A stretch of 64,000 bases of DNA from contig JALIGW010000028.1 of NCBI GenBank assembly GCA_023053685.1, forward strand, positions 6,732,501 to 6,796,500, in the 5' to 3' direction. The stretch comes from Diadophis punctatus similis. Its lineage: Eukaryota > Chordata > Lepidosauria > Squamata > Dipsadidae. Below the pieces are notes generated by a model. That model made no database searches. It saw only the letters and a list, made by a program, of their open reading frames with translations, and had not been told where the DNA came from. Position 1 is the stretch's first letter, and each line of letters opens with the position of its first letter. Of this stretch, positions 22,044 through 63,868 are shown in pieces. A program made the position numbers and the translations under genes.

Positions 22044-22290
22044 CCAGGCTGATAGCTTGGTAAGCGTTCTCCGGGTCATGCATAGAGAGAGAGAGAGCAT
22101 CGCAGAGAGCCATCAAGGCCGGCTGCCGCGTCAGCAGCTCGGGGTGCTGCAGCTCTTCATTGAGCTTCAGGAGGCCTCGGTGCAGCTCTTCATTGAGCTT
22201 CAGGAGGCCTCGGTGGCAGAAGGCCACAGGCGCCTTGGTGGGGTCGATGTTGGGGGGCAGCTGGGCTGAGATCCACAATGTTCTATGCCA
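22044..22290 (-). pseudogene. RSPH14: Captured RSPH14 first-coding-exon fragment
   Basis: Minus strand reads LPPNIDPTKAPVAFCHRG, then LLKLNEEL, HPELLTRQPALMALCD and HDPENAYQAISLG. This aligns with the N-terminus of human RSPH14 (radial spoke head 14, an armadillo-repeat axoneme protein; PPNIDPTKAPIAFGHRALPK, LLTRQRALMALCD; from memory). It ends at a splice donor CTGG|GTGAGC (exon end 22044), so genomic DNA, not mRNA, was captured. A 33-bp in-frame duplication (HRGLLKLNEEL twice) and an expanded CT run (encoding SLSLS-like residues) mark it as non-functional. No start ATG in the expected place. Confidence 0.82.
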
Positions 22291-22306
22291 GAGGGGAGCC
22301 CGCCGA

Positions 22307-22319
22307 GTTGCTAGGCGAC
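22307..22319 (-). promoter_or_regulatory. RFX X-box in captured RSPH14 promoter
   Basis: Minus-strand GTCGCCTAGCAAC fits GTNRCC-N(0-3)-RGYAAC, the RFX site of ciliary gene promoters. It lies about 40 bp upstream of the RSPH14-like coding segment, where such a site is expected. Confidence 0.6.
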
Positions 22320-22515
22320 AGGGACGCCGGGCGGGAAAGTCCGTGCAAACACAGGTTCCGCAGCAGGGCCTTCCTGCGGGTCTGCGAGCGCTCGCCTGAG
22401 CAGCTTCGGGAGCGGTCGGCTTCCATCGCTGTGCCGCACTCAGTACTTAGCACTTGTAACTCCGTCGCATTCCACGCTCTTGGGTGCAGGACAGCCCATT
22501 CTGAAAGAAAACGTC

Positions 22516-23192
22516 TGTTGTGACCCAGCACCGCAACCCCCCAGAAACACACACACACAGTCGTTGGGAGGCAAACAAAAAGGTTCCTTTTACTAATAAA
22601 GTTTCTTAGTAAAACTCAGAGGGTTTAGAAGTCCAAAACAACACAAACGGAAAGTCTTCAGGAATAAGGTTCTTTGGGTTACGTGAGGGTTAAATAGCAC
22701 ACAGACAAAAGTTCAAAGCAAGACTCATTAATTCTTATCTGAACAACTTGGCTGGCTTCCCGGAATAAAGCTGGCAGAAGCTGGTGATAAGATTCCCAAA
22801 CAGACGTAGAAACGAAACTCTGGATATGCTGCGGTCAGTGAATTGTTGTTCTCAGCAATGAGCACTAATTACCATGGCCTAATATAGCCACTGAAGGGCG
22901 TAGCCCAATTAGCCCTCACTGCTTCCTCCTATTGGACCGACGCTTACTCAGCCAGTCCTGTCTTCTGGCTGCTCTGCGTGCTCTGGCATTCAGCATGAGT
23001 TCTTCATCTCCTGATGAAGAACTCTGCTGCGCAGGTGCAGAAGGTCCTGGGAGATCGTCCTGCTCTGGCACCGAGTCCTCATCACCAGCCGTCTCTGGTG
23101 CCAGGCACATAGGCTGGTACTGCTGCACCATGAGCGGCTCCGCGTCCTCCGGATCCTCCAGACTCGGCGCCGGACGCGGCCAAGGCACAACA
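22516..23192 (-). repeat. 3' LTR of the chromovirus
   Basis: 677 bp; in element sense TGTTGTGCC... to ...GTCACAACA, with inverted ends. It also encodes the last 92 residues of pol and its stop (22916-22918). Confidence 0.97.
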
Positions 23193-26100
23193 CTATCCCT
23201 CACCGCAGGGCCCTTCCCCCGGGTCTGTCGGTCCGGATGCGGCCGGGACGGGAATTGAGCGTGGAAGGCCCGGACCAGATCCGGAGCATGCACGGCGGTC
23301 GCATCCTCCCATGTGAAGTCTTCAGGGCCGTACCCCTTCCACTCAATGAGGTACTGGAACCGGCCCTTCATCCAGCGGGAATCCCGAATACTGGCAACTT
23401 CGTATTCGGGTGGGTCAGCGGGAGTGCGGATCACAGGCTGAGGCGGAGCGGGAGGGCGGAGCGGACAGGCAGGACGTTCGGGAACAAGGAGGGACCGATG
23501 GAAGACGGGGTGGATCCTGAGAGAGCGGGGCAACGTCAACCGGTAGGCCACGGGGTTAATGACCGCTTCCACCGGGAACGGACCCAAGAAGCGGTGGTCA
23601 AGCTTGCGAGCCGGTCGGTCGGAGGGGAGATGCTTCGTGGACAGCCAGACACGATCCCCGACCGCCAGAGGTGGAGTTGCTCGCCGGGAGCGGTCCGCGA
23701 CCCTCTTGTAATCTTCCTTGGCTTTATTCAACGAGCGTTTGACCAGTTGGTGAACGGCCTGGAGCTCGGACAGGAATTCCTCTGCCACAGGAACAGGAGA
23801 GTCTAGGAGCGTGAGCGGGAAGAAACGGGGGTGGTAACCAAAGTTGGCGAGGAACGGAGAGGCGTGCGTGGAGGTGTGCTGAGAGTTGTTAAAAGCAAAC
23901 TCGGCCACGGCAAGGTATTCCGCCCAGTTGTCCTGCTGCTGGTTGACAAAACAGCGCAGGTACTGTTCAAGGATGCCGATGACTTTTTCAGTGCCCCCGT
24001 CAGTCTCCGGATGATGCGCTGACGAGAGGCAGACTTGGACCTCCAGGGCCGCCATCAGACCCTTCCAGAACTGGGCCGTGAACTGGGCTCCCCGATCCGA
24101 CACGACCCGATCCGGCAGACCATGCAGGCGGAAAACATGCTGGATAAACATGCGGGCCGTGGCACGAGCTGTCGGCAACCCGCGACAGGGGATGAAATGT
24201 GCCATTTTGGTCAGCATATCGACCACTACGAACACGGTCGTGAAGCCGGCGGACGGGGGCAAGTCCGTGAGGAAGTCCATAGAGACGGCCCCCCAGGGTC
24301 TCTCAGGCGTCGGCAAGGGCTGCAGCAGGCCCGGCGGCGCTCCAGGGGCGTACTTGGCCTGGCGACAGCGAACACAAGACGTCACATAGGCCTGGACGTC
24401 ATCACGGAGTCGGGGCCACCAAAAAGTCCGAGCCACCAGGTTCAGAGTCTTGAAAAGGCCGAAGTGGCCAGCCGCAGGGCTGTCGTGGCACTGCTGCAGG
24501 ATCAGGCCACGGAGCGGACCGGCAGGAACGTAGAGCAGGTCCCGGAAACGGAGGAGGTCGTCCGAAAACGTCCAAGGGGACTCAGGCCCTATCTCCTGCC
24601 TCCGTTGTGCCGCGTAGGCGTCGTGTCGCTGCGCCTCCCGGATCTGTCCTCGGAGGTCCACGGGATCCTGGGTAGCTGCAAAGGACTCGACGGGCAGGAC
24701 CGTCCGGGGTGGCAGCGGTTCCTGGGCTTGGGCGTATTCCGGCTTGCGGGACAGCGCGTCCGCCTGCTGATTCCGGCCACTCGGGATGTACGTAATGCGA
24801 AAATTGAAGCGGGAGAAAAAGAACGACCAGCGTATCTGGCGCTGGTTGAGCTTCCTGGCCGTCTGCAAGAACTCCAGGTTCTTATGGTCTGTGCGCACCT
24901 CCACTTGATGACGAGCCCCCTCGAGGTGGTGCCGCCAGGTCTCGAAAGCCGCCTTGATGGCCAGCAACTCCTTCTCCCAGATCGTATAATTGCGCTCCGA
25001 CGAGGTTAATTTCCGGGAATAATAAGCGCAAGGGAAGAGATGGCCGCCATCTTCCCGGGTCTGGAGCAAGACGGCGCCCACGGCAATGTCGGACGCGTCC
25101 GCCTCCACAACAAAAGGGCGGTGAGGGTCTGGGTGCTTGAGGATCGGCTCCTGCATGAAGGCATCCGTGAGGATCTTGAACGCCTCCTGTTCGGAATCGC
25201 CCCACCGGAAAGGGACTTGTTTCTGCAGGAGTCGAGTGAGAGGCGCGGTCAGAGTGGCGAACCCCGGGATGAAGGTCCTATAATAATTTGCGAACCCCAG
25301 GAGTCGCTGAACGTCCTTCACCCGGCGCGGGGGTTGCCAGGTTTTCAGGGCCTCGACCTTGCCCCGGTCCATGGCGATGCCTTCTGGCGAAATCCGATGG
25401 CCCAGGAAATCCACAGTCGTCTGAAAAAACTGGCATTTCTCTAATTTCGCGTATAGCTGGTGGTCTCTCAACCGCTGCAGGACTTGACGGATATGTTGGA
25501 TGTGGCTGCTCCGGGACGTAGAATAAATCATAATATCGTCCAGGTACACGACAACGAACTGGTCCAGCAAATCTCTAAAGATGTCGTTCATGAAATGCTG
25601 GAACACAGCCGGAGCGTTGGTCAAGCCGAACGGCATGACCGTATACTCAAAATGACCGTAGCGGGTTCCGAACGCCGTCTTCCACTCGTCCCCCTCACGA
25701 ACACGCACCAAATTGTAAGCGCCACGTAAGTCCAATTTGGTGAAGATGGTCGCCGAGCGGAGGCGTTCCATCAACTCCGGGATGAGGGGCAACGGGTACC
25801 GGTTACGCACTGTGATGGCATTCAACTTGCGATAATCGCAGCACAGGCGCAAGTCCCCGGTTTTCTTCTTGACGAAGAGGACGGGGGCAGACAAGGGCGA
25901 TGAGGAGGGTCGGATGAAACCCCTGGCCAGGTTTTTATCGATAAAGTCCCGCAGTGCGGCCAGTTCGGGTTCTGACATGGAATAGAGGCGGCCCACAGGG
26001 AGCGGAGCGTTGGGAATCAGATCCACAGGGCAATCGTAGGGCCGGTGCGGGGGCAACTGGTCCGCCTCCTTTTCGCTAAACACATCAGCGAAGTCTGCAA

Positions 26101-26563
26101 ACTCAGCTGGGAGTGAAATGTCCGGAGGGTCAGGTACCGCGCCCGCACAAACCTGGCGCGTATGGTCCACACACTGGAGACTCGGGAAGGCAATGAAGTT
26201 CTGGGACCATACAACCTGAGGGTCGTGGGTGCGCAGCCACGCCAGTCCGAGAACCAAAGGGAAATGGAGTCCCGACGTCACGTAAAACTGGATGGCCTCC
26301 TCGTGCCGTCCAATGCAAAGGCGCACCGGCTGCGTGATGGCCTTAATCGGACCGGACAGCAACACCCGGCCATCGATTGTTTCCACCCTCATCGGCGGGT
26401 CCACGGGGCACAGGGGAACGGCAAGATGCTGGGCGAACGCCTCGTCAATGAAATTGGTGGTTGCCCCGGAGTCCACCAAAGCGTGTGTGGAGACGCCGCG
26501 GTCCCGGTGGTCAATAAAGACCTTGGTGTCCAAGAGCAGATGCCGCGGAGGACCGGGATCCAC
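22916..26563 (-). CDS. pol: Chromovirus Pol (PR-RT-RNaseH-IN-chromodomain)
   Basis: 1215 aa counted from a GTG at 26563, but the frame is open further upstream to ~26695, so translation by -1 frameshift from gag is likely. Protease with D31-S-G; reverse transcriptase ~200-400 with YLDD at 340-343; RNase H ~484-605 with Asp489, Glu531, Asp559, Asp602; integrase with zinc-binding H693/H700/C730/C733 and catalytic D763, D823 and E859 (exact D-D-35-E); GPF motif near 994; chromodomain ~1053-1105 (YLIEWKGYG, FTWED). Every catalytic residue expected is present. The last 92 residues (from ~1124), a low-complexity acidic then basic tail, are coded inside the 3' LTR. The chromodomain would direct integration to marked chromatin. 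Confidence 0.96.
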   Translation of the reverse strand: MDPGPPRHLLLDTKVFIDHRDRGVSTHALVDSGATTNFIDEAFAQHLAVPLCPVDPPMRVETIDGRVLLSGPIKAITQPVRLCIGRHEEAIQFYVTSGLHFPLVLGLAWLRTHDPQVVWSQNFIAFPSLQCVDHTRQVCAGAVPDPPDISLPAEFADFADVFSEKEADQLPPHRPYDCPVDLIPNAPLPVGRLYSMSEPELAALRDFIDKNLARGFIRPSSSPLSAPVLFVKKKTGDLRLCCDYRKLNAITVRNRYPLPLIPELMERLRSATIFTKLDLRGAYNLVRVREGDEWKTAFGTRYGHFEYTVMPFGLTNAPAVFQHFMNDIFRDLLDQFVVVYLDDIMIYSTSRSSHIQHIRQVLQRLRDHQLYAKLEKCQFFQTTVDFLGHRISPEGIAMDRGKVEALKTWQPPRRVKDVQRLLGFANYYRTFIPGFATLTAPLTRLLQKQVPFRWGDSEQEAFKILTDAFMQEPILKHPDPHRPFVVEADASDIAVGAVLLQTREDGGHLFPCAYYSRKLTSSERNYTIWEKELLAIKAAFETWRHHLEGARHQVEVRTDHKNLEFLQTARKLNQRQIRWSFFFSRFNFRITYIPSGRNQQADALSRKPEYAQAQEPLPPRTVLPVESFAATQDPVDLRGQIREAQRHDAYAAQRRQEIGPESPWTFSDDLLRFRDLLYVPAGPLRGLILQQCHDSPAAGHFGLFKTLNLVARTFWWPRLRDDVQAYVTSCVRCRQAKYAPGAPPGLLQPLPTPERPWGAVSMDFLTDLPPSAGFTTVFVVVDMLTKMAHFIPCRGLPTARATARMFIQHVFRLHGLPDRVVSDRGAQFTAQFWKGLMAALEVQVCLSSAHHPETDGGTEKVIGILEQYLRCFVNQQQDNWAEYLAVAEFAFNNSQHTSTHASPFLANFGYHPRFFPLTLLDSPVPVAEEFLSELQAVHQLVKRSLNKAKEDYKRVADRSRRATPPLAVGDRVWLSTKHLPSDRPARKLDHRFLGPFPVEAVINPVAYRLTLPRSLRIHPVFHRSLLVPERPACPLRPPAPPQPVIRTPADPPEYEVASIRDSRWMKGRFQYLIEWKGYGPEDFTWEDATAVHAPDLVRAFHAQFPSRPHPDRQTRGKGPAVRDSVVPWPRPAPSLEDPEDAEPLMVQQYQPMCLAPETAGDEDSVPEQDDLPGPSAPAQQSSSSGDEELMLNARARRAARRQDWLSKRRSNRRKQ
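23193..23206 (-). promoter_or_regulatory. Polypurine tract of the chromovirus
   Basis: Element-sense GGTGAGGGATAG lies directly before the 3' LTR; it would prime plus-strand synthesis. Confidence 0.5.
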
Positions 26564-26613
26564 GTCAGCTGAGCCGGAGTCCTTCGGTGTGCATGCCCGA
26601 CCCAGCGTCTCCG

Positions 26614-27570
26614 CTAGGCCGGGCGCTGGCCGTTTCCTGACGGCGATGGCTGGGACGGTGGAGCAGGACCAGAAGCGGTGGGCCCCCGACCCTTCCTAGG
26701 GCACGAGCGAGCGAAATGGCCCGGGTCGCCGCAATACAAACACAACCCCCCTGCCCTGCGTCTGTCCTTTTCCGCGCCGGTCAAGCGGGGCCGAACAGCG
26801 CCAAGGTCCATAGGCTCGTCACGGGGAGCCGGGGCCGACGGAAGTCCACGGGGAACAGGAGGTGCCTGAGCAGCGCGACGTGGAGCCAGAACAGCGGGGA
26901 CGTCAGGTGGCGCGAGAGGCGCCGGAGCAGCACGGCGTGCGTTCCTCGCTTGCAACCGGGCATCAATTTTCAAGCAGAGCCGCACCAGTTCTTGGGTGGT
27001 TGCAGGAATGTCCACGCGTGCCAGCTCATCCTGGATGCTGTCTGCCAAGCCCTCCTGGAAGGCATCCAACAACGCTGCCTCATTCCAGGCCGAGTCTTGG
27101 CTGAGGAGACGGAACTCACTGATGTATTCCCTGAGTGGTCTCCGGCCTTGCCTCAGCTGCCTTAATTGCCTGCACGCTGTCTGGGCCTTAATTGGATCCG
27201 CGAACATCTCCTCCAAATGAGTGCAGAAACGCCCAAAGTCCTGGAGGAGGGGACTGTTCTGGACCAGTAGAGGGGTGGCCCAACGTGCTGCATTTCCAGA
27301 CAGCAGGCTAATTACAAACCCCACCTTGTCCCGGTCGTGGGGGAAATCCTCTGGCCTCAGAGACATGAACAACTGGCACTGGCCCAGGAACGCCGGGAAC
27401 ATAGCCTCGTCACCATGGAACTTATCCGGCATGGCTATCGGGCAGCGTGTCCATTGGGCTGGGGCCAACGCAGGAGCAGCTGCCAACTGATTTTGCTGCC
27501 TTGTTAACTGAGCGTTCATGATTGCCAGCTGCTGCCGAAGTTGAGCATTCTCGTCCTGAAGCTGCTCCAT
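26614..27570 (-). CDS. gag: Chromovirus Gag
   Basis: 318 aa from the ATG at 27570, only 46 nt after the 5' LTR. Residues 1-30 form a Gln-rich coiled coil; the centre (about 40-210) is a sushi/Ty3-type capsid with WATP, LREYISEFRLL and LLDAFQEGL; the tail is Pro/Ala-rich. A CCHC zinc knuckle C277-x2-C280-x4-H285-x4-C290 (CLYCGDPGHFARSC) follows near the end. Ends TAG at 26616-26614. Pol is in the -1 frame and is open from about 26695, so the two frames overlap. Similar Gags gave rise to the domesticated mammalian PEG10/RTL genes. Confidence 0.93.
   Translation of the reverse strand: MEQLQDENAQLRQQLAIMNAQLTRQQNQLAAAPALAPAQWTRCPIAMPDKFHGDEAMFPAFLGQCQLFMSLRPEDFPHDRDKVGFVISLLSGNAARWATPLLVQNSPLLQDFGRFCTHLEEMFADPIKAQTACRQLRQLRQGRRPLREYISEFRLLSQDSAWNEAALLDAFQEGLADSIQDELARVDIPATTQELVRLCLKIDARLQARNARRAAPAPLAPPDVPAVLAPRRAAQAPPVPRGLPSAPAPRDEPMDLGAVRPRLTGAEKDRRRAGGLCLYCGDPGHFARSCPRKGRGPTASGPAPPSQPSPSGNGQRPA
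26632..26638 (-). promoter_or_regulatory. Candidate -1 ribosomal frameshift site, gag to pol
   Basis: Element-sense A GGA AAC in gag reading frame, six codons before the gag stop and inside the gag/pol overlap. It is one base from G GGA AAC, the known slippery site of PEG10. GC-rich sequence follows in which CCAGCG can pair with CGCTGG, and CCCG with CGGG beyond it, a possible pseudoknot. The spacer is short. Confidence 0.5.
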
Positions 27571-27603
27571 GATGCAATCTGGGCTTGTGTGTGGTCAGTT
27601 TGG

Positions 27604-27614
27604 GCTGAGAACAA
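27604..27614 (-). promoter_or_regulatory. Self-priming primer-binding site
   Basis: Element-sense TTGTTCTCAGC, two nt after the 5' LTR. It is perfectly complementary to GCTGAGAACAA in the LTR (27957 to 27947). There is no TGG next to the LTR, as a tRNA-primed element would have. Tf1 of fission yeast primes with the first 11 nt of its own transcript, and the match here is also 11 nt. Confidence 0.7.
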
Positions 27615-27616
27615 AC

Positions 27617-28293
27617 TGTTGTGACCCAGCACCGCAACCCCCCAGAAACACACACACACAGTCGTTGGGAGGCAAACAAAAAGGTTCCTTTTACTAATAA
27701 AGTTTCTTAGTAAAACTCAGAGGGTTTAGAAGTCCAAAACAACACAAACGGAAAGTCTTCAGGAATAAGGTTCTTTGGGTTACGTGAGGGTTAAATAGCA
27801 CACAGACAAAAGTTCAAAGCAAGACTCATTAATTCTTATCTGAACAACTTGGCTGGCTTCCCGGAATAAAGCTGGCAGAAGCTGGTGATAAGATTCCCAA
27901 ACAGACGTAGAAACGAAACTCTGGATATGCTGCGGTCAGTGAATTGTTGTTCTCAGCAATGAGCACTAATTACCATGGCCTAATATAGCCACTGAAGGGC
28001 GTGGCCCAATTAGCCCTCACTGCTTCCTCCTATTGGACCGACGCTTACTCAGCCAGTCCTGTCTTCTGGCTGCTCTGCGTGCTCTGGCATTCAGCATGAG
28101 TTCTTCATCTCCTGATGAAGAACTCTGCTGCGCAGGTGCAGAAGGTCCTGGGAGATCGTCCTGCTCTGGCACCGAGTCCTCATCACCAGCCGTCTCTGGT
28201 GCCAGGCACATAGGCTGGTACTGCTGCACCATGAGCGGCTCCGCGTCCTCCGGATCCTCCAGACTCGGCGCCGGACGCGGCCAAGGCACAACA
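27617..28293 (-). repeat. 5' LTR of the chromovirus
   Basis: 677 bp, one difference from the other LTR. Contains a TATA box (minus-strand TATATTA, 27987-27981) and the predicted transcript start at 27957. Confidence 0.97.
27981..27987 (-). promoter_or_regulatory. TATA box of the chromovirus LTR
   Basis: TATATTA on the minus strand. Its first T is 30 nt upstream of position 27957, where the segment complementary to the primer site starts. The same arrangement exists in the 3' LTR. Confidence 0.6.
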
Positions 28294-28734
28294 CTGTCTC
28301 GCATTTTCTTTCAGAATGGGCTGCCCTGCACACAAGAACGAGGAACGTGAGGGAGCTTCAAGTGCTAGGTAGGACGCAGTTTGGGGTGACCAGTCGTGCG
28401 GAGCAGAGTGGAGCCTGGGTGGGGGCTGGGCGGGCCGCGAGACGGGCATCATACCTAGCACTTGTAACTCCGTTGCATTCCACGCTCTTGTGTGCAGGGC
28501 AGCCCATTCTGAAAGAAAACATCTTGCGTTTTCTTTCAGAATGGGCTGCCCTGCACACAAGAGCGAGGAATGCGAGGGAGCTTCAAATACAAAAGCATGG
28601 TGAACCACCTACCGCCCCCCGTGGCCCCTCTCACTGCCCCCATCGTCACCCTTGCCTCTCACCACCCCCTAAGGGTTCCCACTGCCCCCTGGGGGGCGGT
28701 ACCGCCCACTTTGGGAACCACTGAGCTATATGAA

Positions 28735-29209
28735 GAATCCTTCTGAGGCAATGATGTTGATCTTATGAATACTTGTAGATTTCCAGGTCTGACTGGCATA
28801 GATGGCAGTCAGTATGGCATTGAATAATCTGATGTTGGTTGCTGTGTTTATGGCGGATGTGTTTCATTTGTTGGAAGACGACAGTTGCTTTGCCTATTCG
28901 GCATTTCACATCTGCTTCAGTTCCCCCAACTGTATCCATATCACCAAGATAGTTGAATTGTTCCACAAATTTTAAGGCCTGTTCTAATGTTATCGGGGTG
29001 TTATATTGAACATTGCCAACTCGCTTGGACTTGTCTTCACTGATTTCTAAGCCCACTTTACCTGCCACTGCTTCAAATGCCAGCATCCTATCTTTCAGCC
29101 ATGTCTTAGTGTTTGCCAGCAAAGCAATGTCATCAGCAAAATATAAGTCAATTTGCCTTGTTTATTCCATGAAATGCCAAAGTCCAATTTATTCATTGCC
29201 TTTTTCATG
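28735..29209 (-). mobile_element. RTE-type LINE, reverse transcriptase fragment
   Basis: Minus strand 29122-28763 reads KVGLEISEDKSK, VGNVQYNTPITLEQALKFVE, FNYLGDMDTVGGTEADVK and IGKATVVFQQMK, typical of RTE/BovB-like reverse transcriptases. Same broken copy as 20600-20926. Confidence 0.75.
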
Positions 29210-29217
29210 GTATAGTC

Positions 29218-29601
29218 TTGTGATGGTGAACCTATGGCACGCGTGCCACAGCTGGCACGCAGAGCCCTCTGCGGGCACGCAAGCCATCATCCAGCTCAGC
29301 TCCAATGCCCGTGCGTGCCTCCCACCGGCCAGCTGATTTTCAGGGAGCGTGGCGCATGCGGGAGATGCGCGTGCATGTGGGGGGGGCAGGGGGAGCGCTG
29401 GGAGGCATGTTTTGTCCCAGGAGGCTGCAGGCCCAAAATGGGGGTGGGGGTCGTGTGTGCATGTGCAGGGGGGCGGGGGAGCAGAGGGGGCATGCACGCA
29501 TTCGCAGGGGAGGCCGCATTGCATTATAGGTGCCAGCACACACACACACTGTCGCGTGCGTGCACACTTTCGGTACACGACAAAAAGGTTAGCCGTCACT
29601 G
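29218..29601. mobile_element. hAT MITE, CAGTGATGGCGAACC family
   Basis: Ends TTGTGATGGTGAACC and GGTTAGCCGTCACTG. Target duplication GTATAGTC (29210-29217) / GTATAGTT (29602-29609). Inserted into the RTE copy. Confidence 0.88.
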
Positions 29602-29609
29602 GTATAGTT

Positions 29610-30489
29610 CATGGTAATCAGAAATATAACACGGATAGGACACTGCCCTGCCTTACACCAGTATTAAGTAGTCAGAACTGCCATTTTCACTTCTTACACA
29701 GCATCTAGTGTAAAAGTTTCTAAATATATTAATATATCTCTAAGAATACAGTATGTTTGTAGTATGTTCCATAATAATTATCTATTAACACTCTAAAATG
29801 CTTTTTTTAAAAATTAATAAAGTTAATTGTCATCTGATTTTGGTATTCCTTACACTCTAATGATATTTCACATTGAAAAGATCTGTTCATTGTACGAGTG
29901 ACCTTGTCTGAATCCGGCTTGTTCTTCATGTATACTTCATTCAATCTTGTTTTGGAGTCTTTTAAGTAGGACAGTGCATAGCGATTTTCCAGGGACTGAG
30001 AAATGTGATATGTTTACAATGATTACCTAGGTTGCCTAAGGCTTCATCTATAATGAGACCGTTCAATTATACTTAACAGTATTAGTTCACCTAAGCATCA
30101 ACAATCAAGTTAAGTGAAGTTGGGTTTTTCTTAGTCAACCTGTATAGGAATGTATTGTTATGCCATTCTGCTGTCAGTAGGGAGGGTCTCTTAATTAAAA
30201 CCTATCTTTCCCTATTTATGAGAATCTATTTTCCGGATTAATTTCTCTGTTTTTGAAACTTTTAAGCCGCGGTCTATGCTACGGGTTACAAAAATGATGC
30301 TAGAAAAAATGCCTTGTTTGCGATGACTAAGGAGAAAGGAGTCTTAAAAAGCAGGGATGAAACCTCGCAGAAGAATCGGGCTGAAAGCGGAGTAGAAGTG
30401 GATGGCGCTAAGTCCTCCTTAGCCTTTGGGCAGCGAACTCCTGTTAGCCAGGCAAGGCAGCTTAGAGAAATAGCGGCTCTATACGTATG
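29610..30489 (-). mobile_element. Rest of the RTE-like LINE, then unassigned sequence upstream of IVD
   Basis: Segments near 29630-29690 and 29850-30010 (tgaccttgtctgaatccggcttg...) look like more of the antisense RTE copy. 30010-30489 is unassigned and leads into the IVD promoter. Confidence 0.35.
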
Positions 30490-30649
30490 AGAGGCACAGC
30501 ACCGTCTTGCCGTCGATTGGCTGCTCCCCTTCATTTCGAGAGTTCCCAGTGGACAGTTGAGTCTCGCCCACTCTCACTGATTGGTCAAAGAAAGCGGTGG
30601 GAATGCTGCCAGAATCCGCCGGAGTGGGAGGGTCGCTGCGGAGTTCGTG
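30490..30649 (+). promoter_or_regulatory. IVD: IVD proximal promoter with two inverted CCAAT boxes
   Basis: ATTGG at 30516-30520 and at 30580-30584 (CCAAT on the minus strand) lie 64 bp apart, about 130 and 70 bp before the ATG, typical of NF-Y sites in TATA-less promoters. The start codon sits in GTGATGGCGGC, which resembles a YY1 site at the start of many housekeeping mitochondrial genes. No TATA box. The surrounding 30490-30800 is GC-rich. Confidence 0.55.

Positions 30650-63868
<33,219 letters not shown>

Larger units (their letters stand above)
22516..28293 (-). mobile_element. Ty3/gypsy chromovirus (Tf1/sushi-like), nearly intact
   Basis: Two 677-bp LTRs differ at one base (A at 22902, G at 28003). 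Between them are intact gag (27570-26614) and pol (26563-22916) frames in the order PR-RT-RNaseH-IN-chromodomain, with no env. Flanking bases CGTC (22512-22515) and TGTC (28295-28298 region, one base from the LTR end) may be a decayed target duplication, but this is weak. The element lies within the hAT composite between KNSTRN and IVD, opposite to both genes. The LTR identity implies recent insertion. Confidence 0.95.
21048..28723. mobile_element. Composite hAT element with captured RSPH14 piece, interrupted by a chromovirus
   Basis: Ends CAGTGGTTCCCAAA and TTTGGGAACCACTG. Target duplication AGCTATAC (21040-21047) / AGCTATAT (28724-28731). Without the 5.8-kb chromovirus it is about 1.9 kb. 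It holds an M1-like piece (~21139-21245), a long CT-rich tract, an RSPH14-derived segment, and inverted copies of a segment containing cagggcagcccattctg. No transposase seen. Confidence 0.8.

Noticed and set aside
21201..22269. Phe/Leu/Ser-rich frames of up to 348 aa
   Set aside because: Pyrimidine microsatellite read in three frames.
24035..25009. 324-aa + strand frame
   Set aside because: Antisense shadow of the chromovirus pol gene, GC-rich sequence keeps it open.
22512..28298. A clear 5-bp target duplication for the chromovirus
   Set aside because: Flanks are ACGTC and CTGTC; only a 3-4-base match with possible CpG decay, so not claimed as firm.
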